DNA of 64,000 nucleotides from NCBI RefSeq assembly GCF_003696365.1, contig NZ_RFFM01000001.1, positions 310,001 through 374,000 of the forward strand, read 5' to 3'. The number at the start of each line of letters is the position of its first letter. Position 1 is the first letter of the stretch. Both the position numbers and the translations under genes were made by a program. The stretch is from Stutzerimonas zhaodongensis (GTDB lineage Bacteria > Pseudomonadota > Gammaproteobacteria > Pseudomonadales > Pseudomonadaceae). The notes beneath the pieces were generated by a model. It saw nothing but the letters and a program-made list of their open reading frames with translations, was not told the DNA's origin and ran no database searches. Below, piece by piece: positions 25,410-35,117 of the stretch.

Positions 25410-25925
25410 ATGAATCAGACCTCTCTTCCCCTCGCCATGATTGCGGCGCTCGCCGACAACCGCGTCATCGGACTCGATAACGCCATGCCCTGGCACCTGC
25501 CAGCCGACCTGAAACACTTCAAGGCCATGACCTTGGGCAAGCCGATCATCATGGGCCGCAAGACCTGGGATTCGCTTGGCCGCCCATTGCCGGGCCGATT
25601 GAATCTGGTGGTCAGCCGTCAACCTGAGCTGCAGCTCGAAGGTGCCGAGACCTTCAAAACGCTCGACGCTGCGCTGGTTCGCGCTGAACAGTGGGCGCGC
25701 GAACAAGGTGTCGACGAGCTGATGCTGATTGGTGGCGCGCAACTCTATGCCCAGGCCTTGCCGCAAGCGCAGCGTCTGTATCTCACCCGAATCGATGCGG
25801 CACCTGAGGGCGATGCGTTCTTTCCAGCCTTCGACGAGTCCGAGTGGCAGCGCACCGATGCCCAGGCGCACCCCGCTGAAGGTCAGACGCCCGGCTACCG
25901 CTTCGAGACCTGGCTGCGGCGCTGA
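25410..25925 (+). CDS. folA: Dihydrofolate reductase
   Basis: 171 residues, normal bacterial length. Motifs: MIAALADNRVIGLDNAMPWHLPADLKHFK (read as two parts around residues 10-38), with catalytic Asp in PADL, GRKTWDSLGRPLPGR for NADPH binding, and MLIGGAQLY. It reduces dihydrofolate to tetrahydrofolate with NADPH. Transcribed alone, divergent from glpQ, with a TATCCT-type -10 about 20 bases upstream of the start. Confidence 0.97.
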   Translation: MNQTSLPLAMIAALADNRVIGLDNAMPWHLPADLKHFKAMTLGKPIIMGRKTWDSLGRPLPGRLNLVVSRQPELQLEGAETFKTLDAALVRAEQWAREQGVDELMLIGGAQLYAQALPQAQRLYLTRIDAAPEGDAFFPAFDESEWQRTDAQAHPAEGQTPGYRFETWLRR

Positions 25926-26017
25926 ACTCTCCGCGATGCGCCTTCCTTGACCGACGCCAAGTCGCTATCTGGCGTCTGGTCTTATGCTTTGCTTCCCTTC
26001 TCCCCGAGACCGCTTAC

Positions 26018-26680
26018 ATGCAAAACGAGCAAACTGGCGTCGAGCGTGCGGATGCCGAGCAGGCGGAAACCATCGCCGCGATATTCGTTCGCCATCCACT
26101 CTGGGAGGATGCACTGGCGTTGTTGCTGGGCACAGCCATGGTGGCGCTGGGCATTGCATTCTACAGCCACGCAGGGCTATTGACCGGTGGCACGGTGGGC
26201 TTGGCGTTCTTGCTCAAGTACTTCGCCGGCTGGCCGTTCGGGCTGGTGTTCTTCACCCTGAATATCCCCTTCTACGCGTTGGCCATCTGGCGCATGGGCT
26301 GGAGCTTCACGCTGCGCACCGTCATCGCAGTGGGATTGGTGTCGCTGCTGGCAGAGCTGACACCCAGCTGGATCCGTTTCGCTGAGCTGAATATCTACTA
26401 CGCCGCGCTATTCGGCGGTTTCGCCATGGGCGTCGGGCTGTTGATGCTGTTCCGCCACCGCGCCAGCCTAGGTGGCGTGAACATCCTCGCGCTGTTCCTG
26501 CAGGAGCGCTTCGGTGTGCGCGCCGGGACCTTTCAGATGGGTATCGACGCGCTGATCGTGCTGGCGGCGGTGTTCATCGTGCCGCTGGATAAGGTTGCAC
26601 TTTCAGTACTTGGCGCGGTAGCGCTGAACCTCGTCCTGGCGATCAATCACCGCAGTGACCGCTACATGGGCGTCAGCTAA
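26018..26680 (+). CDS. YitT-family membrane protein
   Basis: 220 residues with five to six transmembrane helices and a charged N-terminal tail. The DUF161-type repeat is visible: GLLTGGTVGLAFLLKYFAGWPFGLVFFTLNIP in the first half (around residues 53-84, described here in outline) and ASLGGVNILALFLQERFGV in the second. The family's function is not established. It starts at ATG 26018 after GAGACCGCTTAC and may be transcribed with folA, 92 bases upstream. Confidence 0.83.
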   Translation: MQNEQTGVERADAEQAETIAAIFVRHPLWEDALALLLGTAMVALGIAFYSHAGLLTGGTVGLAFLLKYFAGWPFGLVFFTLNIPFYALAIWRMGWSFTLRTVIAVGLVSLLAELTPSWIRFAELNIYYAALFGGFAMGVGLLMLFRHRASLGGVNILALFLQERFGVRAGTFQMGIDALIVLAAVFIVPLDKVALSVLGAVALNLVLAINHRSDRYMGVS

Positions 26681-26683
26681 ACC

Positions 26684-27139
26684 TCAGCCCAGCGTCACCA
26701 GCTGCGCCCGCGGTTGCCCATCCTCGATATCCAGCAGTGCAAGGCTTATAGGTAGCTTGAACCGGCGACGACCGGCGCTGCCAGGGTTGAGGTAGAGCAC
26801 GTCGTTGACCTGTTCGATCTTGGGCTGATGCGAGTGCCCGGAAATCACCACGTCGATGCCCTCGGCGACCGGGTCGATCTCCATCGTCTTGACGTCATGA
26901 ATGATGTATACGCGAAGCCCGCCGATCCTCAGGTCAAGGGTCTCGGGGATTGCGACGGCCCAGTCGCCGCTGTCGACGTTGCCGCGAATGGCGTCCAGCG
27001 TCGCCAGTTCCTCTAGCGCTTCCAGCACCTGGGGTTTGCCGATGTCGCCGGCATGGATGAGCCGCTCGCAACCCTGCAGCGCGGCGAGCGCTTCAGGGCG
27101 CAGCAAGCCGTGGGTGTCGGAGATGATGCCGATGCGCAT
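26684..27139 (-). CDS. YfcE/MJ0936-type metallophosphodiesterase
   Basis: 151 residues, a minimal calcineurin-like phosphoesterase. All five metal-site blocks can be read: GIISDTHG (5-12), HAGDIG, GNVD, IHDVK and GHSHQP. Family members hydrolyse phosphodiesters such as bis-pNPP in vitro with Mn2+; the natural substrate is unknown. Convergent with the YitT gene (stops 3 bases apart). Confidence 0.9.
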   Translation of the reverse strand: MRIGIISDTHGLLRPEALAALQGCERLIHAGDIGKPQVLEALEELATLDAIRGNVDSGDWAVAIPETLDLRIGGLRVYIIHDVKTMEIDPVAEGIDVVISGHSHQPKIEQVNDVLYLNPGSAGRRRFKLPISLALLDIEDGQPRAQLVTLG

Positions 27140-27245
27140 GGTGCGCTCCTGTGTTTGCCGAGTGCCTGAACATTGGGCAAGCGAGACTTGGCCGCGGTTC
27201 GATCTTGCGGCAGTCTGACGCCAGCCTTATCTGATGGGGAACGAA

Positions 27246-28355
27246 ATGGAGCAGGTCGATTGCGTCGTGATCGGTGCGGGTGTGGTGGGGCTTGCGGTCG
27301 CGCGCGCACTCGCGCTGGCCGGCCGTGAGGTGTTGATTTTGGAAGCCGACGCGGCCATTGGGACGGGCACCAGTTCGCGCAACAGCGAGGTCATTCATGC
27401 CGGCATCTACTATCCGCAAGGCTCGTTGAAGGCACGGTTGTGCGTGGCCGGACGGGATGCGCTCTATGCGTTCTGTGACAGTCACGGCGTGGCTTATAGA
27501 CGTTGCGGCAAGCTGGTCGTCGCCACCGATGAATCCCAGTTGGCGGGGCTCGACGCGCTACAGGCACACGCCCGGGCCAATGGCGTCGACGATCTGCAGC
27601 GGCTCGCTGGCGATGAAGTTAAGAAACTGGAGCCGCAACTCAATGCCGTCGCCGGATTGCTATCCCCGAGCACCGGTATCGTCGATAGCCATGGGCTGAT
27701 GCTGGCGTTGCAAGGCGATGCCGAGGCCGCGGGTGCGCTGCTGGCGTTGCATGCGCCGGTTGCGTCCATTGCGGTGACCCATGCGGGGCTGCGTGTCGAG
27801 GTGGTGGGTCAAACGCCCATGACACTGCTGGCACGCAGCGTCATCAACTGTGCTGGACACGTCGCGCCAGAACTTGCCGCGCGAACGGCGGGCCTGCCCG
27901 TCGGTTCCGTACCTTCCCGGTTTTTTGCCAAGGGCAGCTACTTCAGCCTGGCGGCTGCGACGCCGTTCCGCCATCTGGTCTATCCGCTTCCCGAGCCCGG
28001 TGGCCTTGGCGTGCATCTGACGCTGGATCTCGGCGGTCAGGCGCGTTTCGGCCCGGACGTGGAGTGGGTCGACAAGCTCGATTACACAATGGACGAAAGC
28101 CGCGCTGACCGTTTCTACGCCGCGATCCGGCGTTACTGGCCGGCACTGCCCGACGATGCGCTGCGGCCGGCCTATACCGGCATCCGCCCGAAAATCAGCG
28201 GGCCCGGCGAGGCGGCAGCGGACTTTCGCATCGATGGGCCAGCCGAGCACGGCATCGCTGGGCTGGTGAACCTGTTCGGCATCGAATCGCCTGGATTGAC
28301 CGCGGCCCTGGCGATTGCCGATGAGGTCCGTCAGCGGCTCGCCAAGAGTGCTTGA
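27246..28355 (+). CDS. FAD-dependent oxidoreductase, L-2-hydroxyglutarate oxidase-like
   Basis: 369 residues from ATG 27246, preceded by GGGGAACGA; an ATG 12 bases upstream is the alternative. FAD-binding GxGxxG ([16 protein letters not shown]) at about 6-21, then [20 protein letters not shown], a segment shared with LhgO/L2HGDH-type DAO-fold enzymes. The C-terminus [17 protein letters not shown] is also typical. It probably oxidises a 2-hydroxy or amino acid; the exact substrate is uncertain. Divergent from the phosphodiesterase gene. Confidence 0.83.
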   Translation: MEQVDCVVIGAGVVGLAVARALALAGREVLILEADAAIGTGTSSRNSEVIHAGIYYPQGSLKARLCVAGRDALYAFCDSHGVAYRRCGKLVVATDESQLAGLDALQAHARANGVDDLQRLAGDEVKKLEPQLNAVAGLLSPSTGIVDSHGLMLALQGDAEAAGALLALHAPVASIAVTHAGLRVEVVGQTPMTLLARSVINCAGHVAPELAARTAGLPVGSVPSRFFAKGSYFSLAAATPFRHLVYPLPEPGGLGVHLTLDLGGQARFGPDVEWVDKLDYTMDESRADRFYAAIRRYWPALPDDALRPAYTGIRPKISGPGEAAADFRIDGPAEHGIAGLVNLFGIESPGLTAALAIADEVRQRLAKSA

Positions 28356-28364
28356 ACGGTCCGA

Positions 28365-29753
28365 TCAGAGCGGGTCCTGCTTCGCAGCGGCTGGCGATTC
28401 CGGCAGGAACCAATTCATCACCAATGCGCAGATGCCGCCGGTTGCCACGCCTGATTCAAGCACGTTGCGCAGTTCGACCGGCAGGTTGGCGAGAAACTCC
28501 GGCACTTGGGAAAAGCCCAGGCCCAGTGCCAGCGAGACGGAGATGATCAGCAGCGCGCGACGATCCAGCTGAACGCCGGCGAGAATGTTGATGCCTGCGG
28601 CAGCCACCGCGCCGAACATCACCAGCGCGGCCCCGCCAAGAACCGGCTCCGGTACGGCCTGCAGAACGCCGGCGACCGCCGGGAACAGACCGAGAATCAC
28701 CAGCATGACGGCGATCCACATGCCGACATAGCGACTGGCGATTCCGGTGAGCTGGATGATGCCGTTGTTCTGTGCGAACACCGAACTGGGGAAAGTATTG
28801 AAGAAACCCGCCAGCAGTGAGTTGGCGCCATTGACCAATACACCGCCCTTGATGCGCTGCATCCACGTCGGGCCTTCGACAGGTTGGCGTGAAAGCTTGC
28901 TGGTGGCGGTGATATCGCCGATGGCTTCGAGCGAGGTGACCAGGTAGATCACCACCATGGGAATGAACAGGCTCCAGGAAAAGCCAAGGCCGAAGTGCAA
29001 CGGCAAGGGCACCTCGAACAGTTCGGCTTCGCGCATGCCCGTGAAGTCCAGTCGGCCCAGGTAGGCGGACAGTGCATAGCCGATGGCAAGCGCGATGATG
29101 ATCGCGCAGCTACGCATCCACTGCACCGGCAGCCGGTTGAGTACGACGATAGCGGCCAGCACCACGCCCGACAGCAAGAGGTTTTCGCGGCTGGCGAAGG
29201 TGCCGTCACCCATGGCCGCGTAACCGCCGCCCATGCTGATAAGTCCGACCTTGATCAGCGTCAGGCCAATCATCAGCACGACGATGCCGGTCACCAGCGG
29301 CGTGATCAGCCGTTTGATGAACGGCAGCACGCGTGAGACGCCCATCTCGATGAAGGAACCGGCAATGACCACGCCGAAGATCGCCGCCATAACCGATTCC
29401 ACCGGCGTGCCTTGCCCTACCATCAATACGCCGCCCGCGATCAGCGGGCCGACGAAGTTGAAGCTCGTGCCCTGCACGATCAGCAGCCCCGCACCGAGCG
29501 GGCCGAAGCGCTTGCACTGGACAAAGGTGGCGATGCCGGAGATCACCAATGACATGGACACGATGATATTGGTGTCGCGTGGCGTTACGCCGATCGCCTG
29601 ACAGATCAGCAACCCAGGCGTGACGATCGGAACGATGATCGCGAGCAGGTGCTGCAGCGCGGCGAGAAAGGCAATCCATGGCCGGGGCCGGTCATCGAGT
29701 GCGTAGACCAGGTCGTTACGAAGCTCATCAGGAGAGGACTTCTGCGCGCTCAT
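28365..29753 (-). CDS. NCS2-family nucleobase (xanthine/uracil) permease
   Basis: 462 residues with 12-14 transmembrane helices. NCS2 landmarks: ALQHLLAIIVPIVTPGLL in helix 1 (QH motif), QGTSFNFVGPL around 93-103, and the family signature QNNGIIQLTGIASRYVG near 330-346. Close to XanQ/UraA-type proton symporters for xanthine, urate or uracil; which base cannot be told. Convergent with the oxidoreductase gene. No purine catabolism genes are adjacent. Confidence 0.91.
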   Translation of the reverse strand: MSAQKSSPDELRNDLVYALDDRPRPWIAFLAALQHLLAIIVPIVTPGLLICQAIGVTPRDTNIIVSMSLVISGIATFVQCKRFGPLGAGLLIVQGTSFNFVGPLIAGGVLMVGQGTPVESVMAAIFGVVIAGSFIEMGVSRVLPFIKRLITPLVTGIVVLMIGLTLIKVGLISMGGGYAAMGDGTFASRENLLLSGVVLAAIVVLNRLPVQWMRSCAIIIALAIGYALSAYLGRLDFTGMREAELFEVPLPLHFGLGFSWSLFIPMVVIYLVTSLEAIGDITATSKLSRQPVEGPTWMQRIKGGVLVNGANSLLAGFFNTFPSSVFAQNNGIIQLTGIASRYVGMWIAVMLVILGLFPAVAGVLQAVPEPVLGGAALVMFGAVAAAGINILAGVQLDRRALLIISVSLALGLGFSQVPEFLANLPVELRNVLESGVATGGICALVMNWFLPESPAAAKQDPL

Positions 29754-29828
29754 GGCATGCTCCAGAAAAAAGAGCGCGATTCTACGTCGCGTCGACGATG
29801 ACGCACAGCCGAACCCGTGGGGCGCTGA

Positions 29829-30011
29829 TCGCGAGCGAACTCGATCCTACGAAAAGCGGGACGGCCGGTCGCCAACGGCTGTACTCAGATCGCCAGCCCT
29901 GTAGGAGCAAGCTTGCTGGCGATCCGGGCTCTCCCGCAGCACGAATTTCAGCGCTTGATATCGAGCAAGCTCGCTCCTACGAAGAGCGAGACGGTCGCTC
30001 GCCCACGGCTG
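29829..30011. repeat. Two ~53-base direct repeats around a REP element
   Basis: 29829-29881 and 29959-30011 align at a constant 130-base offset; both read ...CTCGnTCCTACGAAnAGCGnGACGG..., ending in CACGGCTG or AACGGCTG. Between them, GTAGGAGCAAGCTTGCTGGCGAT at 29901-29923 is a REP half whose inverted partner lies at 29958-29980. This fills most of the 365-base gap between the permease and DUF4153 genes, in which I see no gene. Confidence 0.75.
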
Positions 30012-30118
30012 AATTAGCTGCCAGCCTCAAGGTCGCAGCGCGGCATGTTGAGATTCAGATGCTCCAACCGCATCATCTGCGCCCAACACCGCTGTCATGA
30101 CTTCCTGAAGGAGCAACC

Positions 30119-31849
30119 ATGCAACCAGTGACTGAGCAGCGACCCCTGGCGGTTTATCTGGCGGTGGGGCTGTTGCAGGGCCTGACGCTGTGGATGGCGA
30201 GTGAGGTTTGGCCGCAGGGAACGGTCTGGAGATCCCTTTGCTCGGCCCTTATCGTCCTGGTCGTAGTGGGCGGCTGGCAGCTGCAGATGCTGTGGGGGCA
30301 GTTGCGCGAGGCGGGTCGCTGGAAGCTGCTACTCCCGGCAATTCTGTTGCCCGCGGCGCTGGCGGCGTGGCTTGCGGTGCAGTTCGATCAGCCCCGCTGG
30401 TATCACTTCGATGAAGCGACCGGCACGCTGCTGCTGTGGAGTCAGTTGGCACTGGCCTACATCCTCACGCCATTTATCCAGGCGCAGAACCCAGCGTATC
30501 GGTGGCGCTTCGACTACAGCGCGCTCTACCGTCACGCCTGGAACAACGGATTGCTGCTGTTCATGGCATTGGTGATGCTCGGGGTTTTCTGGTTGCTGAT
30601 CTGGCTCTGGTCGGGCCTGTTCAGCATGCTTGGGATCGATCAGTTCAAGCGGTTCTTCGATTCGCCCGGCTTCATCTGGGTTGCCAGCGCTACCGTAATT
30701 GCCGCCGGGCTGCGGATCGGGTTGGAGCGTGGCCAAGTCATCGATGCGCTTCGCAACGTGCTACAAGCCATGTGCCGATTCTTACTGCCGTTGACGGTGG
30801 TGATCCTGCTGCTGTTCGTGGTCTTCCTGCCGTTCACTGGCCTGACCCCGCTCTGGGCGACACGTCACGCGACGCCGATTCTGCTGGCGCTGGTGTTCGC
30901 GCATATCGCATTGCTCAATGGGGTCGTACAGGACGGCCTGCAGACCGCCCATTACCCCCGGCTTCTGCGACTGCTGGCGGATGCCAGCTCGCTGTGCCTG
31001 CCGCTGCTGGCCGGGCTCGCGATGCATGCGCTATGGCTGCGTATCGACCAGTACGGACTGACACCGGATCGCGTGTTGGCTGCGCTCTTGGCGCTGGTTG
31101 CGCTGATCCACGGTCTTGCGCTGGTGAGGGCGGTGCTCCGGCGTGATCCCGCCTGGCTGAGCGGGCTTAGGCAGAGCAACCCGCCTCTGGCGCTGTTCGC
31201 CGCATTTCTGCTGATATTGATGCATGTACCTATGCTGAGCCCATTGCAACTGAGCGCGGCCAATCAGTACCAGCGGCTGCTCGATTCGACACTGTCTGCT
31301 GAACGCACTGATCTCGGCGCGCTGCGCTTTCAACTGGGTGAGCCGGGGCGGCGATATCTGCAAGCGCTGCGTAAGGCGCTGGTCGAGCCTTGGGGGGACG
31401 AAGCGCTGCGCATGCGACTGCAGGACGATCTGCAGCGACTGGATGGCGCAGAGCACTACTGGGCCTGGAAGCGCGAGCAGGAAGTGGCTGCCGCGCCGCC
31501 AGTGCCCTGGATTGGGGAGCCAGTGGCGGATGACGACGGATCACTGGCGCGTGCGGTCAATTATCTGGGGTGCTTAGACAAGTGCCGCTTGTTCGCTGTA
31601 GATCTGGACCGGGACGGCCAACCCGAGGTGCTGTTACTTCGGGCAGAGCCATGGGCGGTGCCTGTGTTCGGCCAGGCTGCTGCGGGGGGCTGGCAGAGGA
31701 TTGGCCAGCTACGCATCACTGCAGGCGTGCTCCCGGACGGCGACGTACTCAGCGAGCTCTTGCAGCGCAGAGAGTTCGAATTGGTCGCGCCACGATTCGA
31801 TGCGATCGAGATCGATGGCGTTCGCCTGGAACCGGCCATCGACCAATGA
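30119..31849 (+). CDS. DUF4153 multi-pass membrane protein
   Basis: 576 residues. The N-terminal ~400 residues contain about ten to twelve transmembrane helices (DUF4153 type); the C-terminal ~170 residues are soluble. The soluble part has DLDRDGQPEVLLL near residue 497, a DxDxDG calcium-loop-like motif of the FG-GAP/VCBS kind, preceded by a CLDKC pair. I cannot assign a function. The start ATG follows GAAGGAGCAACC, a strong ribosome-binding site. A terminator follows immediately. Confidence 0.8.
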   Translation: MQPVTEQRPLAVYLAVGLLQGLTLWMASEVWPQGTVWRSLCSALIVLVVVGGWQLQMLWGQLREAGRWKLLLPAILLPAALAAWLAVQFDQPRWYHFDEATGTLLLWSQLALAYILTPFIQAQNPAYRWRFDYSALYRHAWNNGLLLFMALVMLGVFWLLIWLWSGLFSMLGIDQFKRFFDSPGFIWVASATVIAAGLRIGLERGQVIDALRNVLQAMCRFLLPLTVVILLLFVVFLPFTGLTPLWATRHATPILLALVFAHIALLNGVVQDGLQTAHYPRLLRLLADASSLCLPLLAGLAMHALWLRIDQYGLTPDRVLAALLALVALIHGLALVRAVLRRDPAWLSGLRQSNPPLALFAAFLLILMHVPMLSPLQLSAANQYQRLLDSTLSAERTDLGALRFQLGEPGRRYLQALRKALVEPWGDEALRMRLQDDLQRLDGAEHYWAWKREQEVAAAPPVPWIGEPVADDDGSLARAVNYLGCLDKCRLFAVDLDRDGQPEVLLLRAEPWAVPVFGQAAAGGWQRIGQLRITAGVLPDGDVLSELLQRREFELVAPRFDAIEIDGVRLEPAIDQ

Positions 31850-31879
31850 AAAGCCCGACGCGATGGTCGGGCTTTCTTT
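31850..31879. terminator. Rho-independent terminator, possibly bidirectional
   Basis: AAAGCCCGAC (31850-31859) and GTCGGGCTTT (31866-31875) form a perfect 10-base stem with a 6-base loop, followed by CTTT. The opposite strand ends in TTTTCATT. It lies between the convergent DUF4153 and ilvD genes and can serve both. Confidence 0.9.
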
Positions 31880-31898
31880 GCCGCAGTAACCCGAACGA

Positions 31899-33737
31899 TC
31901 AGCCGTCCAGCATCGCCTTGTTACGCACCGCGCCCTTGTCGGCACTGGTGGCGAGCAGAGCGTAAGCCTTTAGCGCCGTGGTCACCTTGCGCGGGCGCGG
32001 GGCTACGGGCTTCCAACCTTTCTTATCTTGCTCTATGCGGCGGTGGGACAGTTCTTCATCGCTGACCTGCAGCTGGATGCTGCGGTTAGGAATGTCGATC
32101 AGCACCTTGTCGCCGTCCTGCACCAGGCCGATGGCGCCACCGGCAGCCGCTTCCGGCGATGCGTGGCCGATGGACAGGCCCGAAGTACCGCCGGAGAAGC
32201 GGCCATCGGTGAGCAGCGCGCAATCCTTGCCCAGTCCTTTGGACTTCAGGTACGAGGTCGGGTAAAGCATTTCCTGCATGCCCGGGCCGCCTTTCGGGCC
32301 TTCGTAGCGAATGATGACGATGTCGCCAGCCTTCACTTCGTCATTGAGGATGCCCTTCACGGCGCTGTCCTGGCTTTCGAAGATCTTTGCCGTGCCTTCG
32401 AACACATGGATGGATTCGTCCACGCCTGCGGTTTTCACCACGCAGCCATCCAGTGCGATGTTGCCGTACAGCACGGCGAGGCCGCCTTCCTGCGAGTAGG
32501 CGTGCTCGACGCTGCGGATGCAGCCGTTTTCGCGGTCGTCATCCAGGCTGTCCCAGCGGGTCGACTGGCTGAATGCCGTCTGCGTTGGAATGCCGGCCGG
32601 GCCGGCCTTGAAGAAGGTGTGTACCGCTTCATCCTGGGTCTGGGTGATGTCCCACTGCGCGATGCCTTCAGCCAGGGTGCGGCTATGCACGGTGGGCACG
32701 TCGGTGTGCAACAGGCCGCCACGGGCCAGTTCACCCAGAATGGAGAAGATCCCGCCGGCACGGTGCACGTCTTCCATGTGGTATTTCTGGATGTTCGGCG
32801 CGACCTTGCACAGCTGCGGCACCTTGCGCGACAGCGCGTCGATGGCGCGCAGGTCGAAATCGACCTCGGCTTCCTGAGCCGCTGCCAAGAGATGCAGGAT
32901 GGTGTTGGTCGAACCACCCATGGCGATATCGAGCGTCATGGCGTTCTCGAACGCACGGCGGCTGGCGATGTTGCGCGGCAGGACCGATTCGTCGCCTTCG
33001 CCGTAATAGCGCTGGCAAAGCTCGACGACGGTGCGGCCGGCGCGCAGGAACAGCTGCTCACGGTCGCTGTGGGTCGCCAGGGTCGAGCCATTGCCGGGCA
33101 GGGCTAGCCCCAAGGCTTCGGCCAGGCAGTTCATCGAGTTGGCGGTGAACATACCGGAGCAACTGCCGCACGTCGGGCAGGCGCTACGCTCGTATTCGGC
33201 GACTTTTTCGTCAGACGCGCTTTCATCGGCAGCGATGACCATGGCGTCGACCAGATCCAGGCCGTGGCTGGCCAGCTTGGTCTTGCCGGCTTCCATCGGG
33301 CCGCCGGAGACGAACACTACCGGAATGTTCAGGCGCAGCGCGGCCATCAGCATGCCGGGGGTGATCTTGTCGCAGTTGGAGATGCAGACGATGGCGTCGG
33401 CGCAATGCGCGTTGACCATGTACTCCACCGAGTCGGCGATGATTTCGCGCGACGGCAGCGAATAGAGCATCCCGTCGTGGCCCATGGCGATGCCGTCATC
33501 GACCGCGATGGTGTTGAACTCCTTGGCGACGCCGCCGTGTTTTTCGATCTCACGGGCGACCAGCTGACCGAGGTCCTTGAGGTGCACGTGACCGGGCACG
33601 AACTGGGTGAACGAGTTGGCGATGGCGATGATCGGCTTCTTGAAGTCTTCGTCCTTCATGCCGGTGGCGCGCCACAGCGCGCGGGCGCCGGCCATGTTGC
33701 GGCCATGCGTGGAGGTTTTCGAGCGGTAATCGGGCAT
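31899..33737 (-). CDS. ilvD: Dihydroxy-acid dehydratase
   Basis: 612 residues, standard for IlvD. The iron-sulphur cysteines appear in SNCDKITPG (about 120-128) and [16 protein letters not shown] (about 192-207), and the C-terminus carries the usual [19 protein letters not shown]. It dehydrates 2,3-dihydroxy-isovalerate and -methylvalerate in valine and isoleucine synthesis. No other ilv gene is adjacent; it stands alone, as in P. aeruginosa (recalled as PA0353). Confidence 0.97.
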   Translation of the reverse strand: MPDYRSKTSTHGRNMAGARALWRATGMKDEDFKKPIIAIANSFTQFVPGHVHLKDLGQLVAREIEKHGGVAKEFNTIAVDDGIAMGHDGMLYSLPSREIIADSVEYMVNAHCADAIVCISNCDKITPGMLMAALRLNIPVVFVSGGPMEAGKTKLASHGLDLVDAMVIAADESASDEKVAEYERSACPTCGSCSGMFTANSMNCLAEALGLALPGNGSTLATHSDREQLFLRAGRTVVELCQRYYGEGDESVLPRNIASRRAFENAMTLDIAMGGSTNTILHLLAAAQEAEVDFDLRAIDALSRKVPQLCKVAPNIQKYHMEDVHRAGGIFSILGELARGGLLHTDVPTVHSRTLAEGIAQWDITQTQDEAVHTFFKAGPAGIPTQTAFSQSTRWDSLDDDRENGCIRSVEHAYSQEGGLAVLYGNIALDGCVVKTAGVDESIHVFEGTAKIFESQDSAVKGILNDEVKAGDIVIIRYEGPKGGPGMQEMLYPTSYLKSKGLGKDCALLTDGRFSGGTSGLSIGHASPEAAAGGAIGLVQDGDKVLIDIPNRSIQLQVSDEELSHRRIEQDKKGWKPVAPRPRKVTTALKAYALLATSADKGAVRNKAMLDG

Positions 33738-34212
33738 GACGGTTCCTGCGGCTAATCAGCGGTTCGAATAGTGCTTATGGTGAGCGTCACCTGTGCCGCG
33801 TGCAACGGCAGGTGACCGTGCGTGCGGAGGGGCCGGCTCGAGGCGGGGTATCGCTCGGGCGGCCTGGGCTCATGGCCCGCCGGGGGATGGTGGCGAGGAA
33901 TGAGCCGATTCTACGCGCGTTCTCTCTGGCGAGCCAAACGGCACGATTACTGGCGCTCATCCTACATTGAGTCAGGTGCATCAACACCCAAGCTAATGAT
34001 GAATTATTCAGCCGGGGCGAAGCGCGGCCGTTCGTCCGCTGCAGGCGCGCTTCCAGTGGCGCTGTGGTTTCAGCTGGCTAGGGTTGATTCGGGCCGACTG
34101 GCCACCCGCGTTACTGACAGGCGGGCGACATAGAAGGTGCAGTGCGCTCGACTCGCATGACGGGCTGGCGCGAACGTCCATACATATGATCAGAACAACA
34201 AGAGGAATGCAC
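33738..34212. other. 475-base intergenic region between ilvD and the cutinase gene
   Basis: No gene is seen. It must hold the divergent promoters of ilvD and the cutinase gene. GTCACCTG (33786-33793) and CAGGTGAC (33809-33816) form an inverted repeat, extendable inward with a small bulge, about 50-80 bases before the ilvD start on the minus strand. It may be a leader hairpin or an operator. The stretch 33960-34010 is locally AT-rich (about 45% G+C), the most promoter-like part. Confidence 0.5.
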
Positions 34213-35061
34213 ATGCTGGACATCAAACTCGGCGGCATCGCCGCTGCGCTGAGCTTGGCGATTTGCGGATCTGCCATGGCTGCACCACTGCCGGACACAC
34301 CCGGCACGCCATTTCCAGGCGTGTCGAACTTCGAGCGCTCCGGCCCCTATGCCACCACCAGCCGCAGCGAAGGCCCCAACTGCCGCGTCTATCGTCCCAG
34401 TAACCTGGGTCAGAACGGCGTCCGGCATCCTGTAATTCTCTGGGGTAACGGAACCGGAACGGGGCCGACCGCCTATTCCGGCCTGTTGTCGCACTGGGCG
34501 AGCCACGGCTTTGTCGTTGCGGCAGCGGAGACATCCAACGCCGGGACCGGTCGGGACATGCTGGCGTGCCTCGACTATCTGGTACAGGAAAGCAACCGTA
34601 CCTTCGGCACCTACGTGGGCGTGCTCAATACGGGCAGGGTCGGCACGTCCGGGCATTCCCAGGGCGGCGGCGGTTCGATCATGGCCGGGCAGGATGATCG
34701 CGTGAGAGTTACTGCGCCGATACAGCCCTACACCATTGGCCTGGGCCACAATTCGGCCTCCCAAAGAAATCAGAAAGGGCCGATGTTTTTGATGTCAGGC
34801 GGGGGCGACACAATCGCCATCCCTTACCTCAACGCACAACCGGTCTATTCGCGAGCCAACGTGCCGGTGTTCTGGGGTGAGCGACGCTTCGTCAGCCACT
34901 TCGAGCCTGTCGGTGACGGCGGGGCCTATCGCGGACCGTCCACAGCCTGGTTCCGGTACCACCTGATGGAGGATCAGACGGCTCGCGGCACCTTCTATGG
35001 TCGCTTCTGCGGCTTGTGTAGCAGCACCTTGTGGACCGAGCAGCGCAAGGGCATCGAGTAA
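34213..35061 (+). CDS. Secreted cutinase / polyester hydrolase, P. mendocina PmC-like
   Basis: 282 residues: a 23-residue Sec signal peptide (cut AMA/APLPD) and a 259-residue mature alpha/beta hydrolase. The mature sequence lines up with the P. mendocina cutinase, as I recall it, almost without gaps. Its triad is in place in mature numbering: Ser126 (GHSQGG), Asp176 (GGGDT) and His206 (VSHFEP). Four Cys (34, 96, 243, 246) could form two disulphides. PmC hydrolyses cutin and synthetic polyesters including PET. The start was chosen at ATG 34213 because AGAGGA lies 6 bases before; ATG 34207 overlaps that site. Monocistronic, followed by a terminator. Confidence 0.93.
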   Translation: MLDIKLGGIAAALSLAICGSAMAAPLPDTPGTPFPGVSNFERSGPYATTSRSEGPNCRVYRPSNLGQNGVRHPVILWGNGTGTGPTAYSGLLSHWASHGFVVAAAETSNAGTGRDMLACLDYLVQESNRTFGTYVGVLNTGRVGTSGHSQGGGGSIMAGQDDRVRVTAPIQPYTIGLGHNSASQRNQKGPMFLMSGGGDTIAIPYLNAQPVYSRANVPVFWGERRFVSHFEPVGDGGAYRGPSTAWFRYHLMEDQTARGTFYGRFCGLCSSTLWTEQRKGIE

Positions 35062-35070
35062 GCGTTGCAC

Positions 35071-35106
35071 CGAACCCCCGCACGCGGAGTGGTGTGGGGG
35101 TTCGTC
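35071..35106 (+). terminator. Terminator after the cutinase gene
   Basis: CGAACCCCC (35071-35079) pairs with GGGGGTTCG (35096-35104), a perfect 9-base stem with a 16-base loop that can pair further (GCAC with GTG). It starts 9 bases after the stop codon and lies between convergent genes, so it may also end rlmI transcripts. Confidence 0.75.
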
Positions 35107-35117
35107 TGCCGTGGTTA

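Noticed and set aside
24141-25871. Long N-terminal extension of glpQ
   Set aside because: The frame runs on into the antisense of folA, but the signal peptide and GGAG site put the start at 25259.
32028-33107. 359-residue plus-strand frame opposite ilvD
   Set aside because: Shadow of ilvD, a certain gene with all iron-sulphur motifs; composition is antisense-like.
33857-33884. GC-rich inverted repeat in the ilvD upstream region
   Set aside because: The arms pair only with bulges, no T tract follows, and such matches are frequent by chance in GC-rich sequence.
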